A stretch of 17,516 nt of DNA from Lachnospiraceae bacterium AM48-27BH (GCA_003478355.1 QUFC01000061.1:1-17516), one strand, 5' to 3'. Shown: positions 1 through 6,687, numbered from the stretch's first letter. The notes: a model not told the origin generated them from the letters alone. A program made the numbers and translations.

Positions 1-67
1 GACGAATGATATTTCTTTTTCCGTCGGTCATTTGTACTCTGTGTACAGGTTTCTTTTGTCTTGCCAT
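1..67 (-). CDS. IS256-family transposase, N-terminal fragment (runs off the window)
   Basis: Reading the minus strand from an ATG at 67 gives 22 codons starting MARQKKPVHRVQMTDGKRN, still open at the window edge. A start of the form MxRxKKPxHxVxMTxGKRNII is what I know from the mutator-type (IS256-family) transposases common in Lachnospiraceae. These DDE enzymes excise and insert their own element. An AGGAGG Shine-Dalgarno sequence lies 10 nt upstream of the ATG, inside a hairpin (73-114). The gene follows the Abi-like gene on the same strand after 59 bases, so the end of the IS must lie in about 68-126; I could not place the terminal inverted repeat. The call rests on only 22 residues and is therefore moderately sure. 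Confidence 0.7.
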   Translation of the reverse strand, partial: MARQKKPVHRVQMTDGKRNIIR

Positions 68-72
68 AATAA

Positions 73-114
73 AAGGCCCTCCTAATGATATTTATTTTAT
101 CATAGAAGGGCCTT
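73..114 (-). terminator. Stem-loop between the Abi-like gene and the IS256 transposase
   Basis: AAGGCCCT (73-80) pairs with AGGGCCTT (107-114). The stem extends inward through a wobble pair and an ATGAT/ATCAT stretch around an AT-rich loop. On the minus strand the stem is followed by TTTTATTAT, so it can act as an intrinsic terminator for the upstream Abi-like gene. The same hairpin contains the AGGAGG ribosome binding site of the transposase, so a read-through transcript would hide that site. Terminator function is inferred from the structure. Confidence 0.6.
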
Positions 115-126
115 ATGATGGTTATT

Positions 127-1116
127 TTACAGAAAAAGTTTCACAGGCTCGTCAATAACCTTGCAAGCAAATTCGTAATTGCTTTTAATCAATTCATTTT
201 TTAGAAAAAAACCTCCTTTTTGGAGCATTCGGTTGAAGAACAAATCTTCTAATTCCAGCGTTCTATGATGTTTCACCTTATCTGATACTATTAAATTGTA
301 AGTATAAAGCAAAGCTATGAATTCAAGCATTGGACGACAAGAGAGTTTCTTCTGCCGTTGAGTGGTATTGATAGAAGCTATTTTTGCAATAGCCTGGCTA
401 ATTTCTGCAGGCGGACGAGAAGTTCCGTGTGCCAAATCTGCTAATATACAATTATTATGTGCGGCTCCGTTTCTTAAACTCTTGACAAGGTTTATAACAG
501 GGAAAGATATTTTGCTATATGATCTTGTGGAGTAGTAAAATTGGTAGAATTTTATAAAATCTCCAAATGTAAGCATTTCTAAAAGAACCCAAGCTGGACA
601 GTCATCATATAAGGTGATTTTGTTTTCTTTTTTCCCTTTTTGAGGGTTATATACTTGTTGGACTGTAAAGTACTTATGAATCAAATCACTTGTAAAGGGA
701 GAAGCGCTGGTAGCTTCCAATTTGCCAATGATGTAGCTGTTGTGACTTAGAAATATATTTACAATATCATAGCCATCGGTTGTAGAATCGGTTTCTATAT
801 CTTTTAACATTCGCACTTTAAGATCGTGTTCAATATCTAAACACATTTTTGATACTAAAAAACGAAAGTGCATATCGATGGTTGATAGCTCTTGCAAATA
901 GGAAAAGTCAAGATCTATGTATTTCCCAATATTTAAACCGTTATTATATTTTTGATAATTTTTCCGATATGCAGCGGTGCGTAAGTAATTGTTTTTATCA
1001 GTAAGATACTCAGCAGCCTTTTCTTCAGTGATGTATTTAAAAGTGATGCCCTTACTTTTCATTTTAGTAATTAGCTGCGGAGCAGTTTGTTTTGGCTTAT
1101 CTATTTTATTTGACAT
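127..1116 (-). CDS. Abi_2 (AbiD/AbiF-type) abortive-infection HEPN protein
   Basis: This 329-residue soluble protein has the look of the Abi_2 family (AbiD/AbiF): a lysine-rich N-terminus, the start 'MSNKIDKPKQTAPQLITKMK', a central 'LSTIDMHFRFLVSKMCLDIE' helix and, at residues 215-220, RNGAAH. That is an R-x4-H motif, the catalytic signature of HEPN ribonucleases. Family members are phage-defence or toxin proteins, and AbiF-like proteins are regarded as relatives of the Cas13 HEPN nucleases. The start is fixed by AAGGAG (complement of 1122-1127), 5 nt before the ATG. It stands alone between a divergent alpha-galactosidase and a transposase, is visibly AT-richer than the housekeeping genes, and was probably acquired horizontally. 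Family assignment is from motif recognition; activity is inferred. Confidence 0.82.
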   Translation of the reverse strand: MSNKIDKPKQTAPQLITKMKSKGITFKYITEEKAAEYLTDKNNYLRTAAYRKNYQKYNNGLNIGKYIDLDFSYLQELSTIDMHFRFLVSKMCLDIEHDLKVRMLKDIETDSTTDGYDIVNIFLSHNSYIIGKLEATSASPFTSDLIHKYFTVQQVYNPQKGKKENKITLYDDCPAWVLLEMLTFGDFIKFYQFYYSTRSYSKISFPVINLVKSLRNGAAHNNCILADLAHGTSRPPAEISQAIAKIASINTTQRQKKLSCRPMLEFIALLYTYNLIVSDKVKHHRTLELEDLFFNRMLQKGGFFLKNELIKSNYEFACKVIDEPVKLFL

Positions 1117-1186
1117 ATATGCTCCTTATAACAAGTTTTCACTTCAAAGAATTAGGATTTACTTTTACTTTAACACCATTAGATGT

Positions 1187-1215
1187 ATTCTGCCAAAGTC
1201 TCTGTCATCTTTCAA
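1187..1215 (-). promoter_or_regulatory. Possible promoter of the Abi-like gene
   Basis: On the minus strand, TTGAAA (complement of 1210-1215) is followed after 17 bases by CAGAAT (complement of 1187-1192). These are 5/6 and 4/6 matches to the sigma-A boxes. It would give a 5' UTR of about 65 nt. The match is fair, not strong. Confidence 0.35.
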
Positions 1216-1221
1216 CAAAAA

Positions 1222-1236
1222 ATGCAAACGTTTTGT
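1222..1236. promoter_or_regulatory. cre-like / LacI-family operator palindrome
   Basis: ATGCAAACGTTTTGT matches the CcpA catabolite-responsive element consensus WTGNAANCGNWNNCW at all but one position. It is centred on CG with AAACGTTT symmetry, as LacI/GalR-family operators are. It lies between the divergent promoters of the Abi-like gene and the alpha-galactosidase, directly upstream of the latter's -35 box. A sugar-responsive regulator at an alpha-galactosidase gene makes sense, but the site is a pattern match only. Confidence 0.45.
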
Positions 1237-1244
1237 TTTTTTGC

Positions 1245-1274
1245 TTGCTAGGAAAGAAGGATAGAACGTATAAT
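1245..1274 (+). promoter_or_regulatory. Promoter of the alpha-galactosidase gene
   Basis: TTGCTA (1245-1250) and a perfect TATAAT (1269-1274) are separated by 18 bases. Transcription would start near 1281, giving a 5' UTR of about 58 nt. Confidence 0.6.
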
Positions 1275-1338
1275 AGTGTTAATGATCCAGAGATATTGGA
1301 AATAAGAGACGACAATTCAATTGGAAAAAGGGGAGCAT

Positions 1339-3597
1339 ATGAGACGGATTATTTTTCACGAGAAAACGAAAACTTTTCATTTATACAATGAAAAAATCAG
1401 TTATATCTTATGTGTATTAGAAAATGGGCATCTGGGGCAATTATATTTTGGAAAACGACTTCATGATAAAGCGGATTTTTCTTATCTGGTTGAGAAACGT
1501 GAACGCCCAATGACATCGTATATATATGAGTGGGATCGTACTTTTTCACTGGAACATATCCGACAGGAATATCCGGTTTACGGTACGACAGATTACAGAC
1601 ATCCGGCAATTGAATTGCTGCAGGAAAATGGCAGCAGGATCAGTGAGTTCCGATACGACAGTTATGAGATCATTGACGGAAAACCAAAGCTCGCCGGATT
1701 GCCGGCAACATACACAGAGTCCGGGGAGGAAGCGCAGACATTGTGCATCTTCCTGAAAGACGCCCTGACCGGTGTAAAACTGGCGCTTTTGTATACAATT
1801 TTTGATGAATACAGTGCAATTGCAAGAAGTGCGCATATTGAAAATGCAGGTGAGAAAAATCTACATGTATTAAATATGATGAGCTTAAGCCTGGATCTTC
1901 CAGATAAGGATTATGAATGGATGCAGTTGTCCGGTGCGTGGTCCAGAGAACGATATATTAAAAATCGAACATTGGAGCAGGGTATAACAGCGATCGACAG
2001 CATGCGCGGAAATTCTTCTCACGAACATAATCCGTTCCTTGCTTTAAAACGTCACAACACAGATGAAAATGCAGGAGAAGTCATCGGAATAAGTCTTGTA
2101 TACAGCGGAAATTTCCGTATGCAGGCAGAAGTAGATACACATGATGTGACACGAATTACAGCCGGGATCAATCCAGAAGGATTTGATTGGAAATTAGAGC
2201 CGGGAGAAAGCTTTCAGACACCGGAAGCAGTTCTGGTTTGCAGTGAAAATGGATTAAATGGCATGAGTCAGACATTCCAGAAGCTGTATGCAAAGAGACT
2301 TGCAAGAGGGTACTGGCGCGATAAGGCAAGACCGATTTTAAATAATAACTGGGAAGCAACTTATTTTGACTTTACAGAAGAGCGCCTTGTAGAGATTGCC
2401 AGGAAAGCAAAAGAATGTGGAGTAGAACTGTTTGTCTTAGATGACGGATGGTTTGGCGCAAGAAGAAATGACAGAGCCGGTCTTGGCGATTGGGTGGCAA
2501 ATGAAGAGCTTCTGCCAAATGGCATCAAAGGCCTGTCAGAAAGGATTGAAGCGCTTGGATTAAAATTCGGTCTTTGGTTTGAGCCGGAGATGGTAAATAA
2601 AGACTCTGATCTTTATCGAGCACATCCAGACTGGATCTTACAGACACCGGGAAGAAATACGTCACACGGCAGATACCAGTATGTACTCGATTTCACAAGA
2701 AAAGAAGTAGTAGATCATATTTACGGAATGATGGCAAAGTTATTATCGGAGTCGAAAATCTCATATATTAAATGGGATATGAACCGAAGCATTACGGAAT
2801 GCTACAGCAGCAAACTTCCTTCAGACAGACAGGGAGAAGTGTTCCATCGTTATATTTTAGGCGTATATGATCTGTACGAGCGTTTGACAAATGAGTTTCC
2901 AGAAATATTATTTGAATCCTGCGCCAGCGGTGGTGGAAGATTTGACCCGGGAATGCTGTATTATGCACCGCAGGGATGGACAAGCGATGATTCGGATGCG
3001 ATTGAGCGTCTGAAGATTCAGTACGGAACTTCTATGTGTTATCCGCTCAGCAGTATGGGAAGCCATGTGTCTGTTGTTCCGAATCACCAGGTATTTCGCA
3101 ATACCCCATTACATACAAGAGCGAATGTAGCATACTTTGGAACGTTTGGATACGAACTGGATCTCAATAAATTGACAGAAGAAGAGATCAAAGAAGTAAA
3201 AGAACAGATCACATTTATGAAAGAATACAGAGAAGTGTTACAGTTTGGAACATTTTATCGTCTGAAAAGTCCATTCGAAGGAAATGAGACGGTATGGATG
3301 GTGACAAATGAAGACCGCACGCTTGCAATCGTAGGCTACTATCGTGTTTTAAATGGAGTGAATCAGCCGTATAGCCGTGTCAGATTACAGGGGTTGAACC
3401 CGGATATGGTTTATGAAAATGTATGGAATCATACAGAACATTACGGCGATGAGTTGATGAATTATGGATTGATCACATCCGATGTGACAGCTGGTGAAGT
3501 GCCAGGAAATGTGACTCCTTGTACCGATTTTGAATCTAGAATATATATGCTGAAAGGGAAAAAGGTCAACCAGGCATATGTATCTGAAAATATATGA
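1339..3597 (+). CDS. aga: Alpha-galactosidase, glycoside hydrolase family 36
   Basis: It hydrolyses terminal alpha-1,6-galactosides (melibiose, raffinose, stachyose) to galactose. There is no signal peptide, so it acts in the cytoplasm on imported oligosaccharides. The 752 residues match the usual GH36 length of about 720-750. Visible motifs in order are an N-terminal beta-sandwich domain, NNWEATYFDF, VLDDGWFGARRNDRAGLGDW, GLWFEPEMV, YIKWDMNR (nucleophile Asp480), ESCASGGGRFD and WTSDDSDAIERL (residues 547-558, carrying the acid/base Asp), then a C-terminal beta domain. The ATG at 1339 is preferred over an in-frame TTG at 1321 because AAAGGGGAG lies just before it. No sugar transporter or regulator is adjacent. 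The intergenic cre-like palindrome suggests catabolite control. I saw no convincing terminator behind the gene. Confidence 0.95.
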   Translation: MRRIIFHEKTKTFHLYNEKISYILCVLENGHLGQLYFGKRLHDKADFSYLVEKRERPMTSYIYEWDRTFSLEHIRQEYPVYGTTDYRHPAIELLQENGSRISEFRYDSYEIIDGKPKLAGLPATYTESGEEAQTLCIFLKDALTGVKLALLYTIFDEYSAIARSAHIENAGEKNLHVLNMMSLSLDLPDKDYEWMQLSGAWSRERYIKNRTLEQGITAIDSMRGNSSHEHNPFLALKRHNTDENAGEVIGISLVYSGNFRMQAEVDTHDVTRITAGINPEGFDWKLEPGESFQTPEAVLVCSENGLNGMSQTFQKLYAKRLARGYWRDKARPILNNNWEATYFDFTEERLVEIARKAKECGVELFVLDDGWFGARRNDRAGLGDWVANEELLPNGIKGLSERIEALGLKFGLWFEPEMVNKDSDLYRAHPDWILQTPGRNTSHGRYQYVLDFTRKEVVDHIYGMMAKLLSESKISYIKWDMNRSITECYSSKLPSDRQGEVFHRYILGVYDLYERLTNEFPEILFESCASGGGRFDPGMLYYAPQGWTSDDSDAIERLKIQYGTSMCYPLSSMGSHVSVVPNHQVFRNTPLHTRANVAYFGTFGYELDLNKLTEEEIKEVKEQITFMKEYREVLQFGTFYRLKSPFEGNETVWMVTNEDRTLAIVGYYRVLNGVNQPYSRVRLQGLNPDMVYENVWNHTEHYGDELMNYGLITSDVTAGEVPGNVTPCTDFESRIYMLKGKKVNQAYVSENI

Positions 3598-3646
3598 TAA
3601 GAATGATAAGAATAAGTTAATGCAGATTCGCTTTTTCTTGTATTTC

Positions 3647-3655
3647 TGGTATAAT
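3647..3655 (+). promoter_or_regulatory. Extended -10 promoter of the GMP synthase gene
   Basis: TGGTATAAT is a perfect extended -10 (TGN plus TATAAT). The region 17 bases upstream (TTCGCT, 3627-3632) is a weak -35, which extended -10 promoters tolerate. The predicted start near 3662 leaves a 5' UTR of about 137 nt. Confidence 0.6.
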
Positions 3656-3701
3656 AGCATTATACCACTTAGATAATGTTCCTATTTATTTAAGATCGGT
3701 T

Positions 3702-3736
3702 ATGTCAGAATATTGTATAGCTGCTGACATGCAGCA
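3702..3736 (+). promoter_or_regulatory. Mutually exclusive stem-loops in the guaA leader
   Basis: ATGTCAG (3702-3708) is complementary to CTGACAT (3724-3730). An alternative hairpin TGCTG/CAGCA (3722-3726 with 3732-3736) uses the same region as its stem and loop, so the two folds compete. No T-tract follows, so this is not a classical attenuator. I found none of the conserved core of a purine riboswitch. Function unknown. Confidence 0.3.
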
Positions 3737-3798
3737 ATCTCATTTTGACAAAGAAACGTTATAGAAACTCATTAAAATTTTGAAGGGGGAGTTACAAA

Positions 3799-4788
3799 AT
3801 GAACGTTACTGAAATCAGACGTCCAGCCGATATGGAGAGAATCAACACACCGGAGCTTGCTCAGGCTTTTATTGATGAGCAGATCGCATTGATCAAGGAG
3901 CAGGTAGGAGATAAGAAGGTTCTTCTTGCACTTTCCGGCGGCGTAGATTCATCCGTAGTTGCAGCTCTGTTAATCAAGGCAATTGGCCAGCAGTTAGTAT
4001 GTGTTCATGTGAACCATGGTCTTCTGCGTAAAGGTGAGCCGGAGCAGGTGATCGAGGTATTCCGCAATCAGATGAATGCGAACCTGGTTTATGTGGATGC
4101 TACCGACCGTTTCCTGGATAAGCTGGCAGGTGTGGATGATCCGGAGACAAAGAGAAAGATCATCGGCGGCGAGTTTATCGAGGTATTTGCTGAGGAAGCC
4201 AGAAAGCTTGATGGAATTGAGTTCTTAGCACAGGGAACGATCTGGCCGGATATTCTGGAGTCTGAGGAAGGTATCAAGGCACATCACAATGCAGGCGGTC
4301 TTCCAGAGGATATGGATTTCGAACTGGTAGAGCCGGTTAGAATCCTGTTTAAGGATGAGGTTCGTGTTGTTGGCGATCAGCTTGGTCTGCCGCATGATAT
4401 GGTATATCGTCAGCCATTCCCGGGTCCGGGACTTGGTGTTCGCTGCCCGGGTGCGATCACACGTGACCGTCTGGAAGCTGTACGTGAGTCTGATGCGATT
4501 CTTCGTGAGGAGTTCGATAAGAACGGCCTTGCAGGCAAGATCTGGCAGTACTTTACCGTTGTTCCGGAGTTCCGTTCAACCGGTATCAAAGATGGCAAGC
4601 GTGCATTCGAGTGGTGCTGTATCGTTCGTGCCGTATGCTCCACCGATGTTATGACAGCTACCGCTGCTGAGATTCCGCATGAAGTGATGGTTCACATTAC
4701 AGACCGTATTACCCATGAAGTTCCGGGAATCAACCGTGTGCTGTATGATTTCACACCGAAGCCAACTGGAACGGTAGAATTTGAATAG
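3799..4788 (+). CDS. guaA: GMP synthase ATP-pyrophosphatase subunit, no glutaminase domain
   Basis: It amidates XMP to GMP with ATP, the last step of guanine nucleotide synthesis. The 329 residues correspond only to the C-terminal two thirds of bacterial GuaA (about 510-525 aa): the PP-loop LSGGVDSS at 45-52, VNHGLLRKGE at 71-80, KRKIIGGEF, AQGTIWPDILES, AHHNAGGLPED, RQPFPGPGLG at 204-213, and the dimerisation domain ending in RVLYDFTPKPTGTVEFE. The N-terminal class I glutamine amidotransferase domain (about 190 residues) is absent, and the 200 bases upstream have no room for it. The start is well supported by AGGGGGAG. The enzyme must use free ammonia or a separately encoded glutaminase, as in archaeal two-subunit GMP synthases. 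It is monocistronic, with its own promoter and terminator. Confidence 0.92.
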   Translation: MNVTEIRRPADMERINTPELAQAFIDEQIALIKEQVGDKKVLLALSGGVDSSVVAALLIKAIGQQLVCVHVNHGLLRKGEPEQVIEVFRNQMNANLVYVDATDRFLDKLAGVDDPETKRKIIGGEFIEVFAEEARKLDGIEFLAQGTIWPDILESEEGIKAHHNAGGLPEDMDFELVEPVRILFKDEVRVVGDQLGLPHDMVYRQPFPGPGLGVRCPGAITRDRLEAVRESDAILREEFDKNGLAGKIWQYFTVVPEFRSTGIKDGKRAFEWCCIVRAVCSTDVMTATAAEIPHEVMVHITDRITHEVPGINRVLYDFTPKPTGTVEFE

Positions 4789-4794
4789 TATTAC

Positions 4795-4836
4795 CCCCGC
4801 AGCCCCTTGTAAAATAAGTAGCTGCGGGGATTTTTT
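4795..4836 (+). terminator. Intrinsic terminator after guaA
   Basis: CCCCGCAGC (4795-4803) pairs perfectly with GCTGCGGGG (4821-4829). After one A comes a run of six T (4831-4836). Confidence 0.95.
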
Positions 4837-4915
4837 AGAAATAAGAGAAAAGGGTTCCATAAGAAAAGAACGGAATAGTTGGAATTAGATAATAGGAAAA
4901 TGGAGAGACAATAGC

Positions 4916-6249
4916 ATGAAAAATGATTACCTAATAACTGAAAATCCTCTAAAAGCCCTCATCGTTTTTGCTATTCCCATGATCATAGGCAACCTCTTTC
5001 AGCAGGCCTACACCATGGCGGATTCAGCAATCGTGGGGCGGTTAGTAGGAGAAAAGGCTTTGGCTGCGGTGGGAGCCGCTTATTCTTTGACGAATATTTT
5101 CATCTGCGTAGCGATCGGAGGCGGTATGGGCGCGTCAGTGATCGTCAGCCAGTATTTTGGCCATGGAAATTATGGAAAATTGAAGAAAACGGTGTATACA
5201 GCGCTGGTGACATTTCTGGTCATCAGTGTGATGTTAGGTGTCATTGGACTGGCATTCAGCAAAAATATCATGATTGCTATGAATACGCCGGTGGAAGTTC
5301 TGGATATGTCAGTGACTTATTTGCAGATCTATTTCCTGGACTCGTCGTTTTATTTATGTATAATGTACTTTCTTCTATGTTCAATGCCTTGGGAAAATCC
5401 AGGATTCCACTATATTTCCTGATCTTTTCCTCAGTGTTTAACATTATTTTGGACTGGGTGTTTGTGGCAGATTTTGCATTGGATGTGGCAGGGGTAGCCT
5501 GGGCGACGCTGATCGCGCAGAGCGTTTCTGTGTTGGGGTCATTTACGGTTCTCAGGAAGGAACTGAAGAAACTGGAAGGTGCTTCTGATGGCATTTTCGA
5601 GGCGGAGGAACTTCTTCCCATGGCGAAGATCGCCCTCCCGTCTATTTTACAGCAGTCTACCGTGTCCATCGGCATGATGCTGGTACAGTCGGTGGTCAAT
5701 AGCTTCGGTGCAGAATCATTGGCGGGATTTTCGGCTGGTATGCGGATCGAGTCCATCTGTATCGTGCCCATGGCGGCAGTGGGCAACGCCATTTCCTCGT
5801 ACACGGCACAGAATATCGGCGCGGGACAGTTGAAGCGGGTAAGCAAAGGTTACGTGCAGGCCAACAAAATGGTCATATTCTTCGGCGTAGTGATCTGCGT
5901 GATTCTGGAACTGTTTCCGACACAGTTTATCACTCTGTTTCTAGGCACGGATGGCAGTCAGGTCGCGATTGCCACTGGCTATGGGTATCTGGTGTTCATG
6001 GGATTTTTCTTCTTCATGATCGGTTTTAAGATGGCAGCAGATGGAGTCCTTCGGGGCGCAGGGGATATGAAGTTATTTACCATTGCCAATCTGGTGAATT
6101 TAAGCATTCGTGTAATCATGGCCATGACACTGGCGCCGAGGTTTGGAATCGCATGGGTATGGTATGCAGTGCCGATTGGCTGGACGGCTAATTTTGTAAT
6201 TTCGTATCTTGAATACCGGACAGGAAAATGGAAAACCATCAGACGTTAA
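4916..6249 (+). pseudogene. MATE-family multidrug/Na+ antiporter, split by one frameshift
   Basis: MATE exporters are 12-helix membrane proteins that pump cationic drugs and metabolites out using a Na+ or H+ gradient. The first reading frame (4916 to a stop at 5422) encodes helices 1-4 and part of 5, with the typical start 'ENPLKALIVFAIPMIIGNLFQQAYTMADSAIVGR' (residues 9-42) and GGGMGASVIVSQYFG. Homology continues in another frame from about 5338 to 6249 (GL..LFMYNVLSSMFNALGKSRIPLYF, then the second six-helix half). Adding one base after about 5337 restores a protein of about 444 residues, the normal family length. Both halves are otherwise intact, so this is either a recent mutation or a sequencing error. 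The start has GGAGAG 8 nt upstream. I see no convincing promoter in 4837-4915. Confidence 0.85.
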
Positions 6250-6289
6250 CGCAGAAACATAAATCCACAAAAAGTGATGGCAGATGTGT

Positions 6290-6397
6290 TGACCGTAAAT
6301 AGATGAAAATAATAGAATTAAACATAAAATTAAAACAAATAAAACAATATATTCAGAAATAACAAAAATAATTTTAAAATATTTAGAAAAAATATAA
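6290..6397. other. Extremely AT-rich block upstream of the orphan leader promoter
   Basis: Roughly 100 bases, almost entirely A and T with many A-runs on the + strand, end directly at the -35 box at 6398. There is no ORF and no clear hairpin. The position fits an UP element or bent DNA boosting the promoter, which is inference. Confidence 0.4.
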
Positions 6398-6426
6398 TTG
6401 ACAAATTGTACTTAATCTAGTACAAT
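6398..6426 (+). promoter_or_regulatory. Strong promoter with an embedded operator dyad
   Basis: TTGACA (6398-6403), a 17-base spacer and TACAAT (6421-6426) form a near-consensus sigma-A promoter. A perfect 8-bp inverted repeat, ATTGTACT (6405-6412) and AGTACAAT (6419-6426) with a 6-base centre, covers the spacer and the whole -10 box. A repressor bound there would block the promoter. The GTAC-containing arms recall GntR/YtrA-type operators, but I cannot assign a regulator. Confidence 0.75.
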
Positions 6427-6488
6427 AAAGACAACAAGAAACAAGAGAAATAAAAAGCAAAACAAAAATAAAAAAGGAGGACGGTCCA

Positions 6489-6497
6489 ATGGGTTAG
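6489..6497 (+). CDS. Mini-ORF 1, start-Gly-stop
   Basis: ATG GGT TAG lies 8 nt after AAGGAGG (6474-6480). A start codon followed at once by a stop can hold a ribosome or expose downstream structure, as in regulatory minigenes. Its ATGGGT is complementary to the ACCCAT overlapping the end of mini-ORF 2. Translation is inferred. Confidence 0.3.
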   Translation: MG

Positions 6498-6562
6498 GAA
6501 AATAAACTTAAGAAAAATCTCTTAGCGAGTTTACATAGATGTAATCGAAGGAGGAGATTCAG

Positions 6563-6583
6563 ATGAAAGGCAGAGACCCATAG
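6563..6583 (+). CDS. Mini-ORF 2, leader peptide MKGRDP
   Basis: A six-codon ORF lies 8 nt behind a near-perfect ribosome binding site (AAGGAGGAG, 6548-6556). Part of that site is paired in the hairpin formed by AATCTC/GAGATT. The Asp-Pro-stop ending is of interest because Pro before a stop codon slows termination. It is a candidate leader peptide only. Confidence 0.35.
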   Translation: MKGRDP

Positions 6584-6621
6584 CAATTTGAAAACTAGAT
6601 AACAGAAAGAGAGGTTATTAA

Positions 6622-6645
6622 GTGAAACTTCGGGATATTTCGTAA
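6622..6645 (+). CDS. Mini-ORF 3, leader peptide MKLRDIS (GTG start)
   Basis: Seven codons, GTG to TAA, have AGAGAGG 7 nt upstream. The stop codon abuts the terminator stem (first paired base 6647), so a ribosome on this ORF would cover the 5' arm and prevent the hairpin, the classical geometry of transcription attenuation. Like mini-ORF 2 it has the M-K-x-R-D pattern. Confidence 0.35.
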   Translation: MKLRDIS

Positions 6646-6646
6646 G

Positions 6647-6687
6647 AGAGCTATCTGATGACGAGAAAGTCAGATAGCTCTTATTTT
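6647..6687 (+). terminator. Terminator of the orphan leader RNA
   Basis: AGAGCTATCTGA (6647-6658) pairs with TCAGATAGCTCT (6670-6681), a perfect 12-bp stem, followed by a T-rich tail to 6687. The tail merges into repeat copy 1. Confidence 0.85.

Larger units (their letters stand above)
6433..6687 (+). ncRNA. Orphan leader-like RNA with three mini-ORFs (candidate)
   Basis: A transcript from the 6398-6426 promoter would start near 6433 and end at the 6647-6687 terminator, about 250 nt, with no gene behind it on this strand. It carries three tiny ORFs, each with a good Shine-Dalgarno sequence: M-G-stop at 6489-6497 (AAGGAGG 8 nt before), MKGRDP at 6563-6583 (AAGGAGGAG) and a GTG-started MKLRDIS at 6622-6645 (AGAGAGG 7 nt before). 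Local pairings touch these signals: AATCTC (6516-6521) with GAGATT (6554-6559) around a TTACA/TGTAA hairpin, ATGGGT (6489-6494) with ACCCAT (6576-6581), and ATAAC (6599-6603) with GTTAT (6614-6618). It resembles a translation-coupled attenuator whose target gene is missing, or a stand-alone RNA. I do not recognise it as a named family. Confidence 0.55.

Noticed and set aside
3745..3776. TTGACA at 3745-3750 as a second guaA promoter
   Set aside because: Nothing close to TATAAT lies 16-18 bases downstream (CTCATT/TCATTA); the extended -10 at 3647 is better.
3660..3798. Purine (guanine) riboswitch ahead of guaA
   Set aside because: The conserved junction sequences of the purine riboswitch are absent and there is no terminator in the leader.
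5330..5345. Programmed -1 frameshifting in the MATE gene
   Set aside because: No X XXY YYZ slippery heptamer and no stable pseudoknot directly downstream are visible; a missing base is simpler.
5277..5846. 189-codon open frame on the minus strand
   Set aside because: It lies antisense to the MATE gene, is unusually rich in Ser/Thr/Ala with no recognisable domain, and has no ribosome binding site; it is a shadow of the coding frame.
6433..6687. Orphan RNA as a T-box or 6S RNA
   Set aside because: There is no GGTGGTACCGCG-like T-box sequence and no long, bubble-interrupted helix typical of 6S RNA.
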